A stretch of 64,000 nucleotides of DNA from Adineta steineri (lineage: Eukaryota; Rotifera; Eurotatoria; Adinetida; Adinetidae): NCBI GenBank assembly GCA_905250115.1, contig CAJNOI010000061.1:454184-518183 (forward strand), given 5' to 3'. The translations under genes and the position numbers were made by a program. The first letter of the stretch is position 1; each line of letters starts with the position of its first letter. A model generated the notes under the pieces. It had not been told where the DNA came from. It saw nothing but the letters and a program-made list of their open reading frames with translations, and searched no databases. Positions 1-13,872 of the stretch are shown here, piece after piece.

Positions 1-1571
1 ATCTATTTAATGTATATACATATACATTTATAGTTTATTCCACTATTTAGTTTCTTGACCTGACATCTAATGTATACACATAGAACATCATCAATATATT
101 TTTTCTTCTTCATCATCATCATCATCTTTTCTTTTCTGTTCTTCGACCGACATACAATATGATTATCTTAGTTTTTATAAGCTAACTAGAACCAATAAAA
201 GAATATGATAAGAGATATCAAACAAAAATTGATTTATCTATCATCGTGTAAGATCAATTACTGATTAAAGTCTTATTGAACTACTAATAGATATAGAGAG
301 ACAAACAGAGGAGAAAAAGAAGAAGGAGAGAGTAATATACAATTCGATTATATGTAATTAGAATGGGTAAGATGGAATGACTGAACACAGTCAACATCAC
401 AAGTTCTAGACTTGCGGTCGTCTTCTTTTTCCTCTTCTTTCAGTTGTTATTCGTATCAAAGAATATGTTACTCCGAGAGAACGACACATAGTGCAAAAGA
501 AAGAAAAAGAGAAAACCGCGATTCGCTCTATATGAAAAAAAAAAATATGCCGTACGGCACGACTACAGCGACAGTAGTCATCATAGCAATAATAATGGTA
601 CCATTTTAGTATTCTTCTCAACTAAAGAGAACGAACGGACGATGGAGAAAAAAAGAAGAAGAAGGAACAGAACACAGACTTGACGAAAGAGAAAGAGAGA
701 AAAAAAAGCCACTACTAACATTATTACTGCAACAACCATCATCATCACTACCACCACCTTTGAACGGAAAGGGAGAATAGAAGCGCTATGAACGCAAATG
801 ATTACTAACACTATCGACATCACTGCATCTACAAGTAGAAATAAGCATAGATAAAACATGAACGATATTGCCTTCTATTCTTTGTCTTATCGCCTAAGAT
901 AACCGACTGACCGATGGACACACTACAGACACATGAATATGAGTATGAGAGAAAAAAAAAGAAAGAAGAGAATATCTATCACTTCTTTATACATAAGCAA
1001 ATAATGTATTGTTAGATGTCTAACTATAATAAAGACAGTAAAAATGGTCGATACGGTATCCTACCATCAACATCAAGCTTAGTAAGGAAGTGCGCGTATC
1101 TTTTACTTCAACGAAAAAAGAAAGACTAAAATGCTAATTCTTTTGATAGTTGGATAATAAGATGATGAGTATGTTTGTCGAGTTGGCATAGAATTTCTTT
1201 TTCTTTTTTTTTTTTTTGTGCTTCTATACATACATAGAAAAACATACTGACACAATTAATCTTCTTTCTCCTATCGGCATGATTGTAGTATTAGTGCTTA
1301 TGTAAAAAAAAAAGAAAGAAATAGCTGGTGCCTTACTCTTTTTCATTCATAAAAACCATTGTTTTCATATTAGTCAGTCAGAGAAAAGAGAGAAGGAAAC
1401 AAGAGATCTAAAAAGAATCATTCTTGTAACAGTTGCGATTTCTCCGGAGAATTGATTTTTTCCTTCTAGGTTAGTTAGTCTGTATGTGTGCAGTTTTCTT
1501 TTTCCTTTTTTTTTATCTTATTTATATGAGTAACTGAAAAAAAAGAAAATTTTTTCTCATTTAGTTTGGAC
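1..1571. other. Non-coding 5' region upstream of beta-spectrin
   Basis: No convincing gene is seen here. The stretch is rich in short A/G runs, T runs and simple triplets (a CAT run near 108-125), and the open frames in it are low-complexity by-products. It probably holds the promoter and 5' untranslated part of the spectrin gene just downstream, but no element can be pinned down. Confidence 0.5.
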
Positions 1572-4500
1572 ATGTCATCAGCAACAGCAAATGGTATCCA
1601 TCTTCCTCAAACCAATGGTCATAATAATTCTCAACAAGATCCAAATAATTTTAATATTGATCAATTAGCAGTAGATCTTGATTTAGCTGGTCAAGATGAA
1701 TGTAATTCATCAGCACGTATGTTCGAACGAACACGTATTCAAGCCTTAGCTGATGAACGTGGCCATGTGCAAAAGAAAACATTTACAAAATGGGTTAATT
1801 CACATTTAACTCGTGTTGGTTGTCGAGTAACTGATTTATATACTGATCTAGGCGATGGACGAAATCTAATTCGTTTATTAGAAATATTAAGTGGCGAACG
1901 TTTACCTAAAGCAACACGAGGAAAAATGCGTATTCATTGTTTAGAAAATGTCGATAAAGCTATTATGTTCTTACAAGAACAACATGTTCATTTGGAAAAT
2001 ATTGGGTATGTCGTCGTAGTAGTAGTTATTATTTTGCATAAAAATCAAGTGAGTTCGATGGTTAGTTACGAAACGGAAATTCCGTTCCACTCTCGTCACA
2101 ACAAAAGTTGAATGAAAGTATGTGTCGAACATGCCCGAAGTAGTATGAAATAAAACAATAATTTCTAAGTATTCGTATAAGAGCTCGAGTTTTTATTGGT
2201 GTAGAATTTGAGAATTCCTTGGGGGATATTATATAAGATAGATCTTAATTATTCTAGAGAAAATGAAAAGATTAACTATCGATTCTTTTTTTTCGAATAC
2301 TGACTAAGATGATTTAAGAATAAAGATAACAAATAATACATAATATCATTGAAGACAAGGAAACACAGATTTGTATATGGATCGAGATTGTTTGAAGGCA
2401 AACAATTGTTTTTATTTTACATCGAAAGAATTATTATTATTATTAATAGTTAATTATGCACTAATGAAGTACGCATGATCAAGTTGCACATTGTGAGTTA
2501 TACAAATAAACGATAGTTTTTTGAAAGAATATCTCATTACCATAGATACATATTCTGGTGCTGATGATGGTGATTTGAACTAATACATAAGAAAATGACG
2601 TATAGAGAGAGAATCAGGAAAAATAATCTTTTGCTTTCGCTTCAGAAGAGCGGAATGCCGTTCAAGGTCCTTAATAGATTATTATATAAGATTTCCAATA
2701 AGTCATAGTTTTTTTTTATTAATTTGTTTTTAGCGCTCACGATATTGTCGATGGTAATTCATCGTTAATACTTGGTCTTATATGGACAATAATTTTACGT
2801 TTTCAAATTCAAGATATAACTATTGAAGAATATGAATCAACCGAAACAAAATCAGCTAAAGATGCATTATTACTTTGGTGTCAAATGAAAACAGCTGATT
2901 ATTCAAATATAAATGTAAGAAATTTTACATCATCATGGAAAGATGGTTTAGCATTTTGTGCATTAATACATAAACATCGTCCTGATCTTATACCACAATT
3001 TAAAACATTAACAAAAGATAATCCAAATCATAATTTACAAATAGCATTTGATATATGTGAAAAACGTTTAGGTATAAGTCGATTACTTGATCCGGAAGAT
3101 GTTAATGTTGAATATGTTGATGAAAAATCCATTATAACATATATTGTTACATTATATCATTATTTTTCGAAAATGAAAAATGATAGTGTACAAGGTAGAC
3201 GTTTAGCTAAAGTTATTGGTTCAGCACTTGATTCAGAAAAAATGGCACATGAATATGAACGTTTAGTATCGGATTTATTAGCATGGATTGATCAAACAAT
3301 TCGTGTATTAAATGATCGACAATTTCCCAATTCACTTGCACGTGTACAAGATAAACTTATGGATTTTAATCGTTATCGTGTTATGGATAAACCATCTCGA
3401 TTTGCTGAAAAAGGAAATTTAGAAGTTTTATTATTTACATTACAAAGTAAAGAACGTGCTAATCAACAAATACCATATCAACCACGTGAAGGAAAAATGA
3501 TATCGGATATAAATCGTGCATGGGAAAATCTTGAACGTGCTGAACATGAAAGAGAATTAGCATTACGTGAAGAAATTCTTCGACAAGAACGTTTAGAACA
3601 ATTAGCAACAAAATTTAATCGAAAAGCTGGTTTAAGAGAAAAGTGGTTAACAGATAGTGAAAAACTTGTCGCAAGGTAATAGAAAATTCTAGAAATATCT
3701 AATTCGAATTTTGATGAAGTAAAAATGTCTTTAAAACAATCATGAACATTTCTATGTTTTCCTTTTCCTCATTAATGAAGCCAATACTTTGAAGCAAGTG
3801 AAATAGTTCTCTTATATAAAATGACGTAAAAATATCGGATAATTGAAGTAATATATATTTCTTAATTAGTGTCAATCATGAATTTGAACATTCACATAAT
3901 CTTAAATCAGGTATATAAAAATTATTATGATTTATTTTATAATTAACAGCATGTCATGGACATTTATTATTTTCCACAAAACTAGAATAATCTGACCAAT
4001 TCTATCCCTAGACTAAAATAATTTTTTACATCAACGATATGTTTTTGTTTTGTTTCCTTTGATTAATGAATATATTTATTTTCAGTGATCAATTCGGTAC
4101 GGATTTAACTTCTGTTGAAGCAGCATTTAAAAAACAAGAAGCTATTCAAACAGATATAGCTGCATTTGAAGAACGTTTACAAAATATCATGGCAATTGCG
4201 AATGAACTTAAAACAGAAGATTATCATGATTATGCGACAATTGAAGCACGAAAAAAGAATGTTGAAATGCATTGGGAATATCTAGTTAGTCTAGTTACAA
4301 AACGACGACAATGTCTTGAACTTGCTTATAATTTACAACGTGTTTTTCAAGTAAATAATTTAATAGAAAAAAAAAAATTTTATCTTGAAAATTTTCGTCT
4401 ATTTAGGAAATGCAATATATTTTTGAATGGATAACTGATTTAAAATGGCGATTAAAATCGGATGATATTGAAAAATATGTTATGTCAGCTGATGATCTTC

Positions 4501-7500
4501 TTCAACGACATTCATTAATTGAAGCTGATATATATGTTATTGATGAACGTTTAAAACGAGCTATAACTGATGCTGATGAATATCTTAATCCTGAAGTTAA
4601 TATTGATGGTTATCGTCCAGCAACACCAGAAGAAATTGAAGTACGTATACATAATTTACAAAAAGCATATGAAGAATTAATTGAATTGGCACGTAAACGT
4701 CGAGAATTATTAGAACAAGCAAAAATTTTATCGAAATTTTATTCCGATATTGGCGATGCTGAATTATGGATTGATGAAAAACAACAAGCAATGACATCAC
4801 CAGATATGGGTCATGATGTTAATTCAACGGATAGTTTACTTTCCAAACATAAATTAGTTGAAACAGATATGACGACAAGGTAATATTTACTAAAGATTAG
4901 TTTTATTTTATAAACCTCAACTCACCTTCGCATTGAAAGTATAAATTACAAATAGCGATTTTCATAATTATATTAATAGTTACATCTATGACCTTGTTGT
5001 ATAGAATATATCATTATGTAAAATTATTGTGTTTGTAAGCATAGAAGGATATATTCTCGTATTATTTGATCATTTATACTCGAAAGGAGATAGTCTAGAG
5101 CTTGGATCCTTGAAGGTTCTTCGATAAACCAAGGTGTTTAAATAGCGAACAGACTTCTACAAGATAATATGTTTAATATTATTAAATCGAGGAGAAAAAT
5201 TCAAATCTCGGAAATTTAATGCTTCGTTGATTACTAAGATTCTTCGAAGATTTTACTAGTTTGTGAGACATAATTATACGTTTACAACTTATCTCGTGTA
5301 ACAGAAAGAATTTTTTAAGCATATATAATATGAGTTAGTATGATATTTCCGAGACATTGCATTTCTGATTGGAATAAAGAACTTTGTAATGGAAAAAATT
5401 CTAAGAATTTATGTTAACAAATATCAAGGTTCTTATCTATATATAGAATTTTTTTAACACAATACAAATATTCTAAAGAAATAAATTTAAAGAAAATCCA
5501 TAGAATTTTATTGATTGTATAGACTTGAATATCACACTGATAGAATAACATATACGATTGCTCTTGTTGTTACCCATGATCAGATCACTTAATTAAAAAA
5601 GAATTATTTTATAGGTATAATCAATTAGAAAACTTAACTAATCATGGTGATTCTATGATAAATCAAGGTCATTTTGCTGCGAAAAGAATAAATGAACGTT
5701 TAGATATGTTAAAATTAAAATGGGATAATTTAATTGGAATCTCATCAAATCGTCAACAAAATTTAAATCAAACACATGATTATTATCAATTTTTTTCTGA
5801 TGCTGATGATATTGATACATGGATGCTTGATATGTTAAAACTTGTTTCAAGTGAAGATATTGGTCGTGATGAATTATCAGCACAAACATTATTAAAAAAA
5901 CATAAAGATACACAAGATTTATTGGATAATTATCGTAAAACAATTGATGGTTTTAAACAAAATAATCTTCAAACATTATCTCCCGAAAAACAAACATTAC
6001 CTGATGTTCAACAACGTTTACAATCGATTGAACGTCGTTATATTGAATTACTTGAATTAGCAAAATTACGTAAACAAAAATTACATGATGCTATATCATT
6101 ATTTCGTTTATTAGCTGATGCTGATAATGTTGAAGCATGGATTGAAGAGAAAGAACGATTCTTGGCAACATTAGATCCAACACAAGTTAATGATATTGAA
6201 GAATTAGAAGTTATTAAACATCGTTTTGATGGTTTTGAACGTGATATGAATTCCACAGCATCGAAAGTTGCTATTGTTGGTCATCAAGCACGTACATTAG
6301 TACAAAATGATCATCCAAATTCACAAGAAATTTTAGATCGTATTAATAAATTAAATCATAATTGGGCACAATTAAGACGTTTAGTTGATCGAAAACGTGA
6401 AGATTTAAGTTCAACATTTGGTGTACAAACATTTCATATTGAATGTAATGAAACAATATCATGGATACAAGATAAAATTCGTATTGTACAATCAACTGAA
6501 GATTTAGGTAAACATTCTAAACCAAAGTATTTTTCAGTTCGAATCTACCTAAATGCATTTTATGTCAAATAAAAAAATCAAATAATATTAATTATTTGAA
6601 TTCATAATATAGAATGCAAAAATCATATTTGGATGTTAGTCACTGAACAAAGATTCCGATATATTCCCAATTTTGTTCAACAGAATACTATCCTACATAT
6701 TCAATATATTTTTTTGTTTTGTTTTATTGTAGGTCGTGATCTTGGTGGTGTCATGACAATGCAACGTCGTTTAAGTGGTTTAGAACGTGACATGGCTGCA
6801 ATACAATCAAAACTTGATCAATTAGAAAATGAAGCAACAAAATTAGAAAAAGATCATCCAGATGAAGCACAAGATATTCGTACTAAAGTTTCACAAATCA
6901 ATTCTGTTTGGTATGAATTAAAAGAAATATTACGTCGTCGTGAAGAATCTATGGGTGAAGCAGCTGAATTACAGAAATTTCTTCGTGATCTTGATCATTT
7001 TTCTGCATGGTTAACACGCACACAAACATTAGTTGCAAGTGAAGATATTCCAAATACATTAAATGAAGCTGAACAATTATTGAATCAACATCAAACAATC
7101 AAAGAAGAAATTGATCGTTATGGTCCTGATTATGGACAAATGAAAGATTATGGTCATCGTGTTATACGTGATGCTGATACAACGGATCCTCAATATATAT
7201 TTTTACGTGAACGTTTAAATGCATTGGATGATGGTTGGAATGAACTTGATCAGATGTGGCATCAGAAAAAGAATATGTTAACTGAAGCCATGCAATATCA
7301 AATGTTTATCAGAGATTCTAATCAAGCTGAAATTTTATTAAATCATCAAGAAGCTTATTTAGCAAGAGAAAAAGAACAACAACCAAAATCGTTTGATGAT
7401 GTCGAAGTATTAATTAAAAAACATGAAGATTTTGTTACAACAATGACAGCTAATGAAGATAAAATACAAGGTGTCTGTTCATTTGCTCAACGTTTATGTC

Positions 7501-10500
7501 AAGAAAATCATTATTTAGGTAAAAAATATTTATATATATTAGATAATTTTATTTCGAAATCATAATCTTTCATAACAAAAAGGGCATTTATTCAGTTCAC
7601 TGTTATAGTTAAAACATAACAAATTATGACGTCTTGATCGATCTATACTATTCTCATTTATCGTCTAGAAATAATATATATATATACAAGTAACGCTCGT
7701 CCGATGACTCGCTGAGCTCTTTCTCGTAGAAATACATCCTCTTCACATTTACTGGAAAAAAAATTGAAAACTTTACTCTCCTCTGTTGCTCCTTACTCTT
7801 AGCACACACTCGCATCCTATTCAGTAGTAAACGCATATCAAAACATATTTGAGCTATCAGCACCAGTGGTTTGTCGAACTAGCCTTTAACGAATAAGTGA
7901 AGTGTTAGTGATCATATAGTCAAGAAAGCCAGCAGTTTATGATCACTACACTCTGCACTACAAGCAGGGAAACATTTGGATACCCAAAAACTCCGTTTCT
8001 ATCAGTCCACGTCACTTCCACAACTGGCATCCCTTCCCTTCAGTAGTCTGAAAAATTGGTATTTGATATTTTTTTGACCCTGCGGATACACAGTCAATCA
8101 GATAATTCATGTTTACTGGACTTTTCTCTACGAGAAAGAGAAGAAAACATTGGAGAAATTTTTTTAATATTCTTTGAATTTTTTTAGGTGATCGTATTCT
8201 ATCTCGTGCATCTGTTATTAATGATCGTTATGCTGCTAATCGTCAATCAGCTCTTGAAATGCATGATAAACTTCATGAATCACTTAAATATTTTCAATAT
8301 GTTCAAGATTGTGATGATTTGAAAGAATGGCTTGATATGAAATCTTTACAAGCACAAGATGATACATATCGTGATACAGCTAATATTCATACAAAATATC
8401 TTCGTCATCAAGCATTTCAAGCTGAAATAACTTCCAATAAAGAACGTTTATTAGCTTTAAAACGTCATGCTGAACAATTAAAAGAAGAACGTCGTCAACA
8501 AATTGATCCCACTTCAATTGATCAACGTATAACTGAATTAGATGATACATGGTTAAATCTTGAAGATATAACACGTGACAAAGGTGAACGTTTATTTGAT
8601 GCTAATCGTTCGAAATTATTTCAACAATCTATTACAAATCTTGATGAATTTATGCTTAATATTGAAAAACATTTATATGCTGGTGAACCAACTACAACAC
8701 CATCATCTGATCAAACTGATGGTCAAACTCTTGCAACAGGTTTAACATCATCAACAACAACAACAACTACAACACTTGAACCATTAGAAAATAATTTAAC
8801 TGCAACAAATCTTCTATTACTTAAACAAACAACAATTGAAGAAGAATTATTAAAACGTCAACAACAAGTTGATGAATTACGTGTTCAAGCTGAAAAATTA
8901 AAACAATTAGAACCTGAAAAATCCGAAGAAATTGATACCAAACGTTTACAAGTTGAAGAAAAATTTTCCAAACTTCTTCTACCATTAGAACAAAAGAAAT
9001 TACGTTTAGAACAACAAAAACATCTTCATCAATATTTTCGTGATATTGAAGATGAACAAATATGGTTAAGTGAAAAACGTCATTTATTACAAACCTATTC
9101 CGATTTAATATTTAATAATAAACAACAAACATTAATGAATGTACAATTATTAAAACGAAAAAATGAATCATTATTAAAAGAAATTGAAAATCATGAACAA
9201 CGTCTTTTAGAACATTTAGGTAATGAATATACACGTATAAGTCAAGATTATCCATCACGTTCAGAAGAATTTCAAGATCGTTTACAACAATTATCAGAAA
9301 ATTATATTCAATTAAAAGAAACAATTAAACAACGACGTGAACATATTGAATTATTAGAAAATCTCTATCAATATTATTATGATTTAAGTGAAGCTGAAGC
9401 ATGGCTTGGTGAACAAGAATTATATATGATGAGTGAAGAACGTGGTAAAGATGAATTAGCCACACAAACATTCATACGTAAACAACAAACAATGGAACAA
9501 ACAATTGAAAATTATAGTGATATTTTACGAGAATTAGGTGATAAAGCTAAAAATTTAATACAAGATATTGAACAATCAAATTTATCACGAGATTTAATTA
9601 ATGAACATCATGATTTAATTAATAAACGACAAACACAATTAGATAAATTATATGCTAGTTTGAAAGATTTATCTGTTGAAAGACGACAACGTTTAGAAGA
9701 AACATTAAAACTCTATCGTCTTAATAGAGAAATCGATGATCTTGAACAATGGATTTCGGATAGAGAATTAATTGCTGGTTCACATGAACTTGGACAAGAT
9801 TTTGAACATGTTACAATGTTACTTGATCGTTTTGCTGCATTTGCACAAGAAACTGAACAAATTGGTAATGAACGTTTACAACATGCAAATGATATGATTG
9901 ATATATTAATTGCAAATGGACATGTTGATTCCGCACAAATAGCTGAATTAAAAGATACATTAAATGAATCCTATCAAGATTTATTAGAAATGATTGAAAC
10001 ACGTTTACAATCATTAAAAGCATCATGGGAATTACAGAAATTTTTACATGATTGTAAAGAAATCTTATTAGCTATGCAAGAACGTAAAAATACAATACCT
10101 GATGAAATTGGTCGTGATCAACAAAGTGTCCAACAATTATTACGTAAACATCAACAATTTGAAACTGAATTAGTTCTATTAGCACAAGATATACAACGTA
10201 TACAACAAGAAGCGAAGCGTTTAAATGGACGTTATGCTGGTGAAAAAGAAGCTGAAATACGACAACGAGAAGTTGATGTATTAACACAATGGAAATTATT
10301 ACAACAATTTGTTGATCAACGAAAACGTCTATTAAATGATTATGAAGATTTACATCGATTCTTTAACTTAACCCGAGATTTAAATATGTGGATGGATGGA
10401 ATGATAAGACAAATGAATAATAGTGCTAAACCACATGATGTTAGTGGTGTTGATTTATTAATGAATAATCATCAAAGTTTAAAAGCAGAAATCGATGCTA

Positions 10501-11815
10501 GACAAGAAAATTTTACGATGTGTGTTAATTTAGGTAAAGATTTAATAAATCGTCGTCATGCTCGTTCAACTGAAGTAAAAGAAAAATGTGTACAATTATC
10601 TATGTTACGTGATCATCTTGATGATACATGGCATGAACGTTGGGAATATTTACAACTTATTCTTGAAGTTTATCAATTTGCACGTGATGCAGCTATTGCT
10701 GAAACATGGTTAGTTGCTCAAGAATCTTATTTAAATAATGAAGAACTTGGTGAAACATTAGATCAAGTTGAAAATTTAATAAAACGTCATGAACAATTTG
10801 AAAAATCATTAATGGCACAAGAAGATCGTTTTAATGCTTTACGTAATTTAACAACATTAGAAAAGAAACGACAAATGCCACCAGTTGAACCACGTCAAAG
10901 TCGTTTACCAATTTATTTAGAAGAATTTAAAACATGGGAAGAACGTGATGCTGAACGACCAACAGCATCAGCTGATAAAGCATCAAAATTAAAATCTACA
11001 GTAACAGAAGAAAAAACAGTTACGGATAGTAGTGGTCGTCCAACTACATTACCAGGTAAACAACGTTCTAGTCAAGATTATGAATCAACAAGTGGTAAAC
11101 AACATCGATCAGAATCTGCTACACGTTTACCAACAATAAAAGAAGGTTTGTTAACACGAAAACATGAATGGGAAGGACATGAACGTAAAGCAACACATCG
11201 TGCATGGGAAAAATTGTATTGTGGTTTAACAAGCAATCGTTTATCATTTTATAAAGATGCTAAACATTTAAAATCAGGTCGAACAGTTAGTGATGATCTT
11301 CTTTTTGATTCATCAACTAATGTTTCTCAAGCAACAGATTATCGTAAAAGAACAAGTGTATTTCGTTTAAAACTTCATGGTGGTAATGAATATTTATTTC
11401 ATGCTAAAGATGATAATGAAATGAATGAATGGATTTCATCAATTAATAATTGTATATCATCATTACCAACAATGATTAGCTCAACTACAACACAAATACC
11501 ATCTGTTGCAATAACATCACCACCTATTGGTATTAGTACGTCATCGACAAGTTCTCCTAGACATCAACAACAACAACAACAAGTACCAACAATGACGACA
11601 AGTACATCAGGTAAATAAGAAATTATTATTGTTATTTTATATTATTAAAATTTTTTAATTTAGGTGTTGAAATGACACAACCATTATCAAGTGCAGAACA
11701 AAAATCTCGAACATTACCAAGTCAATCTAGTACATCTGTGGAACCAAGTTCAACTCAACAAGCAACAAGTGGAAAGAAAAAATCAGGTGGATTTTTTTCA
11801 ATGAAAAGAAAATGA
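1572..11815 (+). CDS. SPTBN: Beta-spectrin (non-erythroid type), 8 exons, 2,455 aa
   Basis: Actin-crosslinking, membrane-skeleton protein that pairs with alpha-spectrin and binds ankyrin. Exons read: 1572-2005, 2734-3675, 4086-4350, 4407-4879, 5615-6507, 6733-7518, 8188-11610, 11664-11815. All junctions are GT-AG, phases agree and the sum is 2,456 codons with stop. Two N-terminal calponin-homology domains lie at about residues 50-275 ([21 protein letters not shown], then HDIVDGN and LLLWCQ in exon 2). A long chain of triple-helical spectrin repeats follows, most on the 3.4-kb exon 7. A PH domain spans about residues 2249-2356 ([12 protein letters not shown] to [10 protein letters not shown]). 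The tail after it is Ser/Thr/Gln-rich and ends in [13 protein letters not shown]. Length and order match animal beta-spectrins. The start is the ATG at 1572; an in-frame TTG lies six bases upstream. Confidence 0.95.
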
Positions 11816-13872
11816 ACAGAGAATGATTTTTTGATGTATAAAACAAATATTCCTCTTTGACTTAGAACAAATACAACAAACAACATATTTCTCAAATCCA
11901 CCCAAAATAAATACAACTACATCATATATATCTCCTAGTCAATATAGATCTCTCGTTCTATGAGATGATTCTTTTTTGTTCTTGTGTTTAATTAATGGGT
12001 TCTTTTTATTTCTTCCGTTCTATTATTTACCATCACAATATGTTGCTGTGCTCAGATTTCTTCTTTTTTTCTTTTTCTTCTTTGCTTATGTGTTTTTTTT
12101 CCTTCTTGCGCATACATATATATATATAATTATATACATATACATATTGAATTATACATAGTTGTTCTTTAACCCCATTTATTTCTCAGTAGATTTGAAA
12201 CATTAAGAAAAGAAAAGTTAACACCCTGTTGTTGTTGTTGTTTGTTTCTTTTGTTGTTGTGTGTGCTGTTCAATGGTGATTTTGTCTATCTTAATTTCGT
12301 TTTTTTTTACATTATTTTTTTTCTCTTCTAATTCTCTTAATGCTCATGTATGGGTGTATTCGTTGTTTCGCTTTTGCGTTCGTCTTTATCTTTTCTCATT
12401 TTTTTTTTGGCTGAATTCACATCATCATTACTTTCTACTTAAGAAAATAAAAAAACAAAAAAAAGATTTGAAATTTATTTAATAACATATACATTAGTGA
12501 CGCTAAACCTCGGGATGTATAATACTTTCCAACGGTTTGTTTATTAAACCTTCAAGTTGTTTCTTAGTGTTAATTTATTTTGCAACAGAGGAGTATATAG
12601 CAGACATCTGTTGTTCGTAATTCTATGAGATCCTAGACATGCAATTTCTCAAGGCAGTCTCATCGTCTGTTAATTATTAACTAATCAATGATTCAATACA
12701 ATTATTTTTGTGCAAAAAACTATTTCAAAAACGTTACGAAATTGCTTTGCATGCGAGTCACAAGATTGAAAAGGAATAAAAGATCAGTAGAAGTATTTCT
12801 TGAAAAAAGTCGATCAAAGGTAAGAAACAACTTGAAAATTGTCAGTATTGATGTATAGGTAAGCAAAGGTAAGATTAGTGTGTGAATCATAACTTCATAC
12901 TGTCTCAGTGATCATAGTTTTTAAGCTTTACGTCTGGCAAAAATTATCAAGCTACAGGGAAGTATTATACATCTCAAGATTAATGACCACTATATGTAAT
13001 CAAACTATATATGACATTTACTTTATAGAAAAATGGGGATGACTAGGAACATACAATATTCTAATTAATTCAGTTATTGTCCTATAGAAAAAAAAAGTGT
13101 GTCAAGTACATCTGAAATTGTTCATACAATTACCAAGTTAATAAGATCACACTTATAAATTCATGCTTCTTCCTTTTTTTTCTTTATCAACAACGCAAAA
13201 AAAAACACTCCATATTTCTTGTCAATGTCTCGAGTCGAATTACAGGAAATAACCTTTAGTATATTTTATCTTTTAGTTTGATCATTGTATTAACATTTCT
13301 ATAGCCTTTTAATCATACTAAAAAATCAACTGTCAATGAGTAAAAGTCAAAAAATTGTTTTTCTGTCAAAAACAGTATATATATACATATATAATTTTTT
13401 CTGTCAAAAACAGTATATATATACATATATAATATTTTCTTATGGTAATATTTTCCTGTAAAAATATACAAAGAATAGTTATCATTAATTATAACAAAAT
13501 TGTTGCTCGACAATTTAGATAGTTCATTATTTAACTCACGCGATATTTTAAATACATTTGTGAAAAGAACAAAATGTTTTTAACAATTAGTGAACGACTA
13601 AGATCGACATCTTATGTTAACTAGCGACATCAATAAAAGAGGTCTAAAAGAACACAATGATTCGACAAATTTTATCACCCGATTATTATTTATCTGTTAT
13701 TTGATGTCTTCTACAACAATCTGGCGACATAACCATTCACACTCATTAAATACTTTTTTTTTGTTCTTTTCTTCGTTCTAGTATTTATTATTTTCTCCTC
13801 ATCAATCTCGAATAGAAAAAAAAAGAAAAACTAATAATATATTTCCATGCAGATTTATATTTATGATTTTGA
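11816..13872. other. Intergenic spacer
   Basis: About 2 kb with no supported gene, only T-rich and TA-rich low complexity. A perfect tandem duplication of a 38-base unit (TTTTCTGTCAAAAACAG followed by a TATATA tract) sits at about 13,360-13,433. An AATAAA about 90 bases after the spectrin stop is a plausible polyadenylation signal. Confidence 0.5.
13360..13433. repeat. 38-bp tandem duplication
   Basis: Two adjacent copies of a 38-base unit that contains CTGTCAAAAACAG and a TA dinucleotide run. It looks like a recent local duplication in spacer DNA, with no sign of coding. Confidence 0.7.

Noticed and set aside
406-859. Short low-complexity frames upstream of spectrin
   Set aside because: Composition is driven by A/G and C/T simple sequence. 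There are no motifs and no splice continuity with the spectrin exons.
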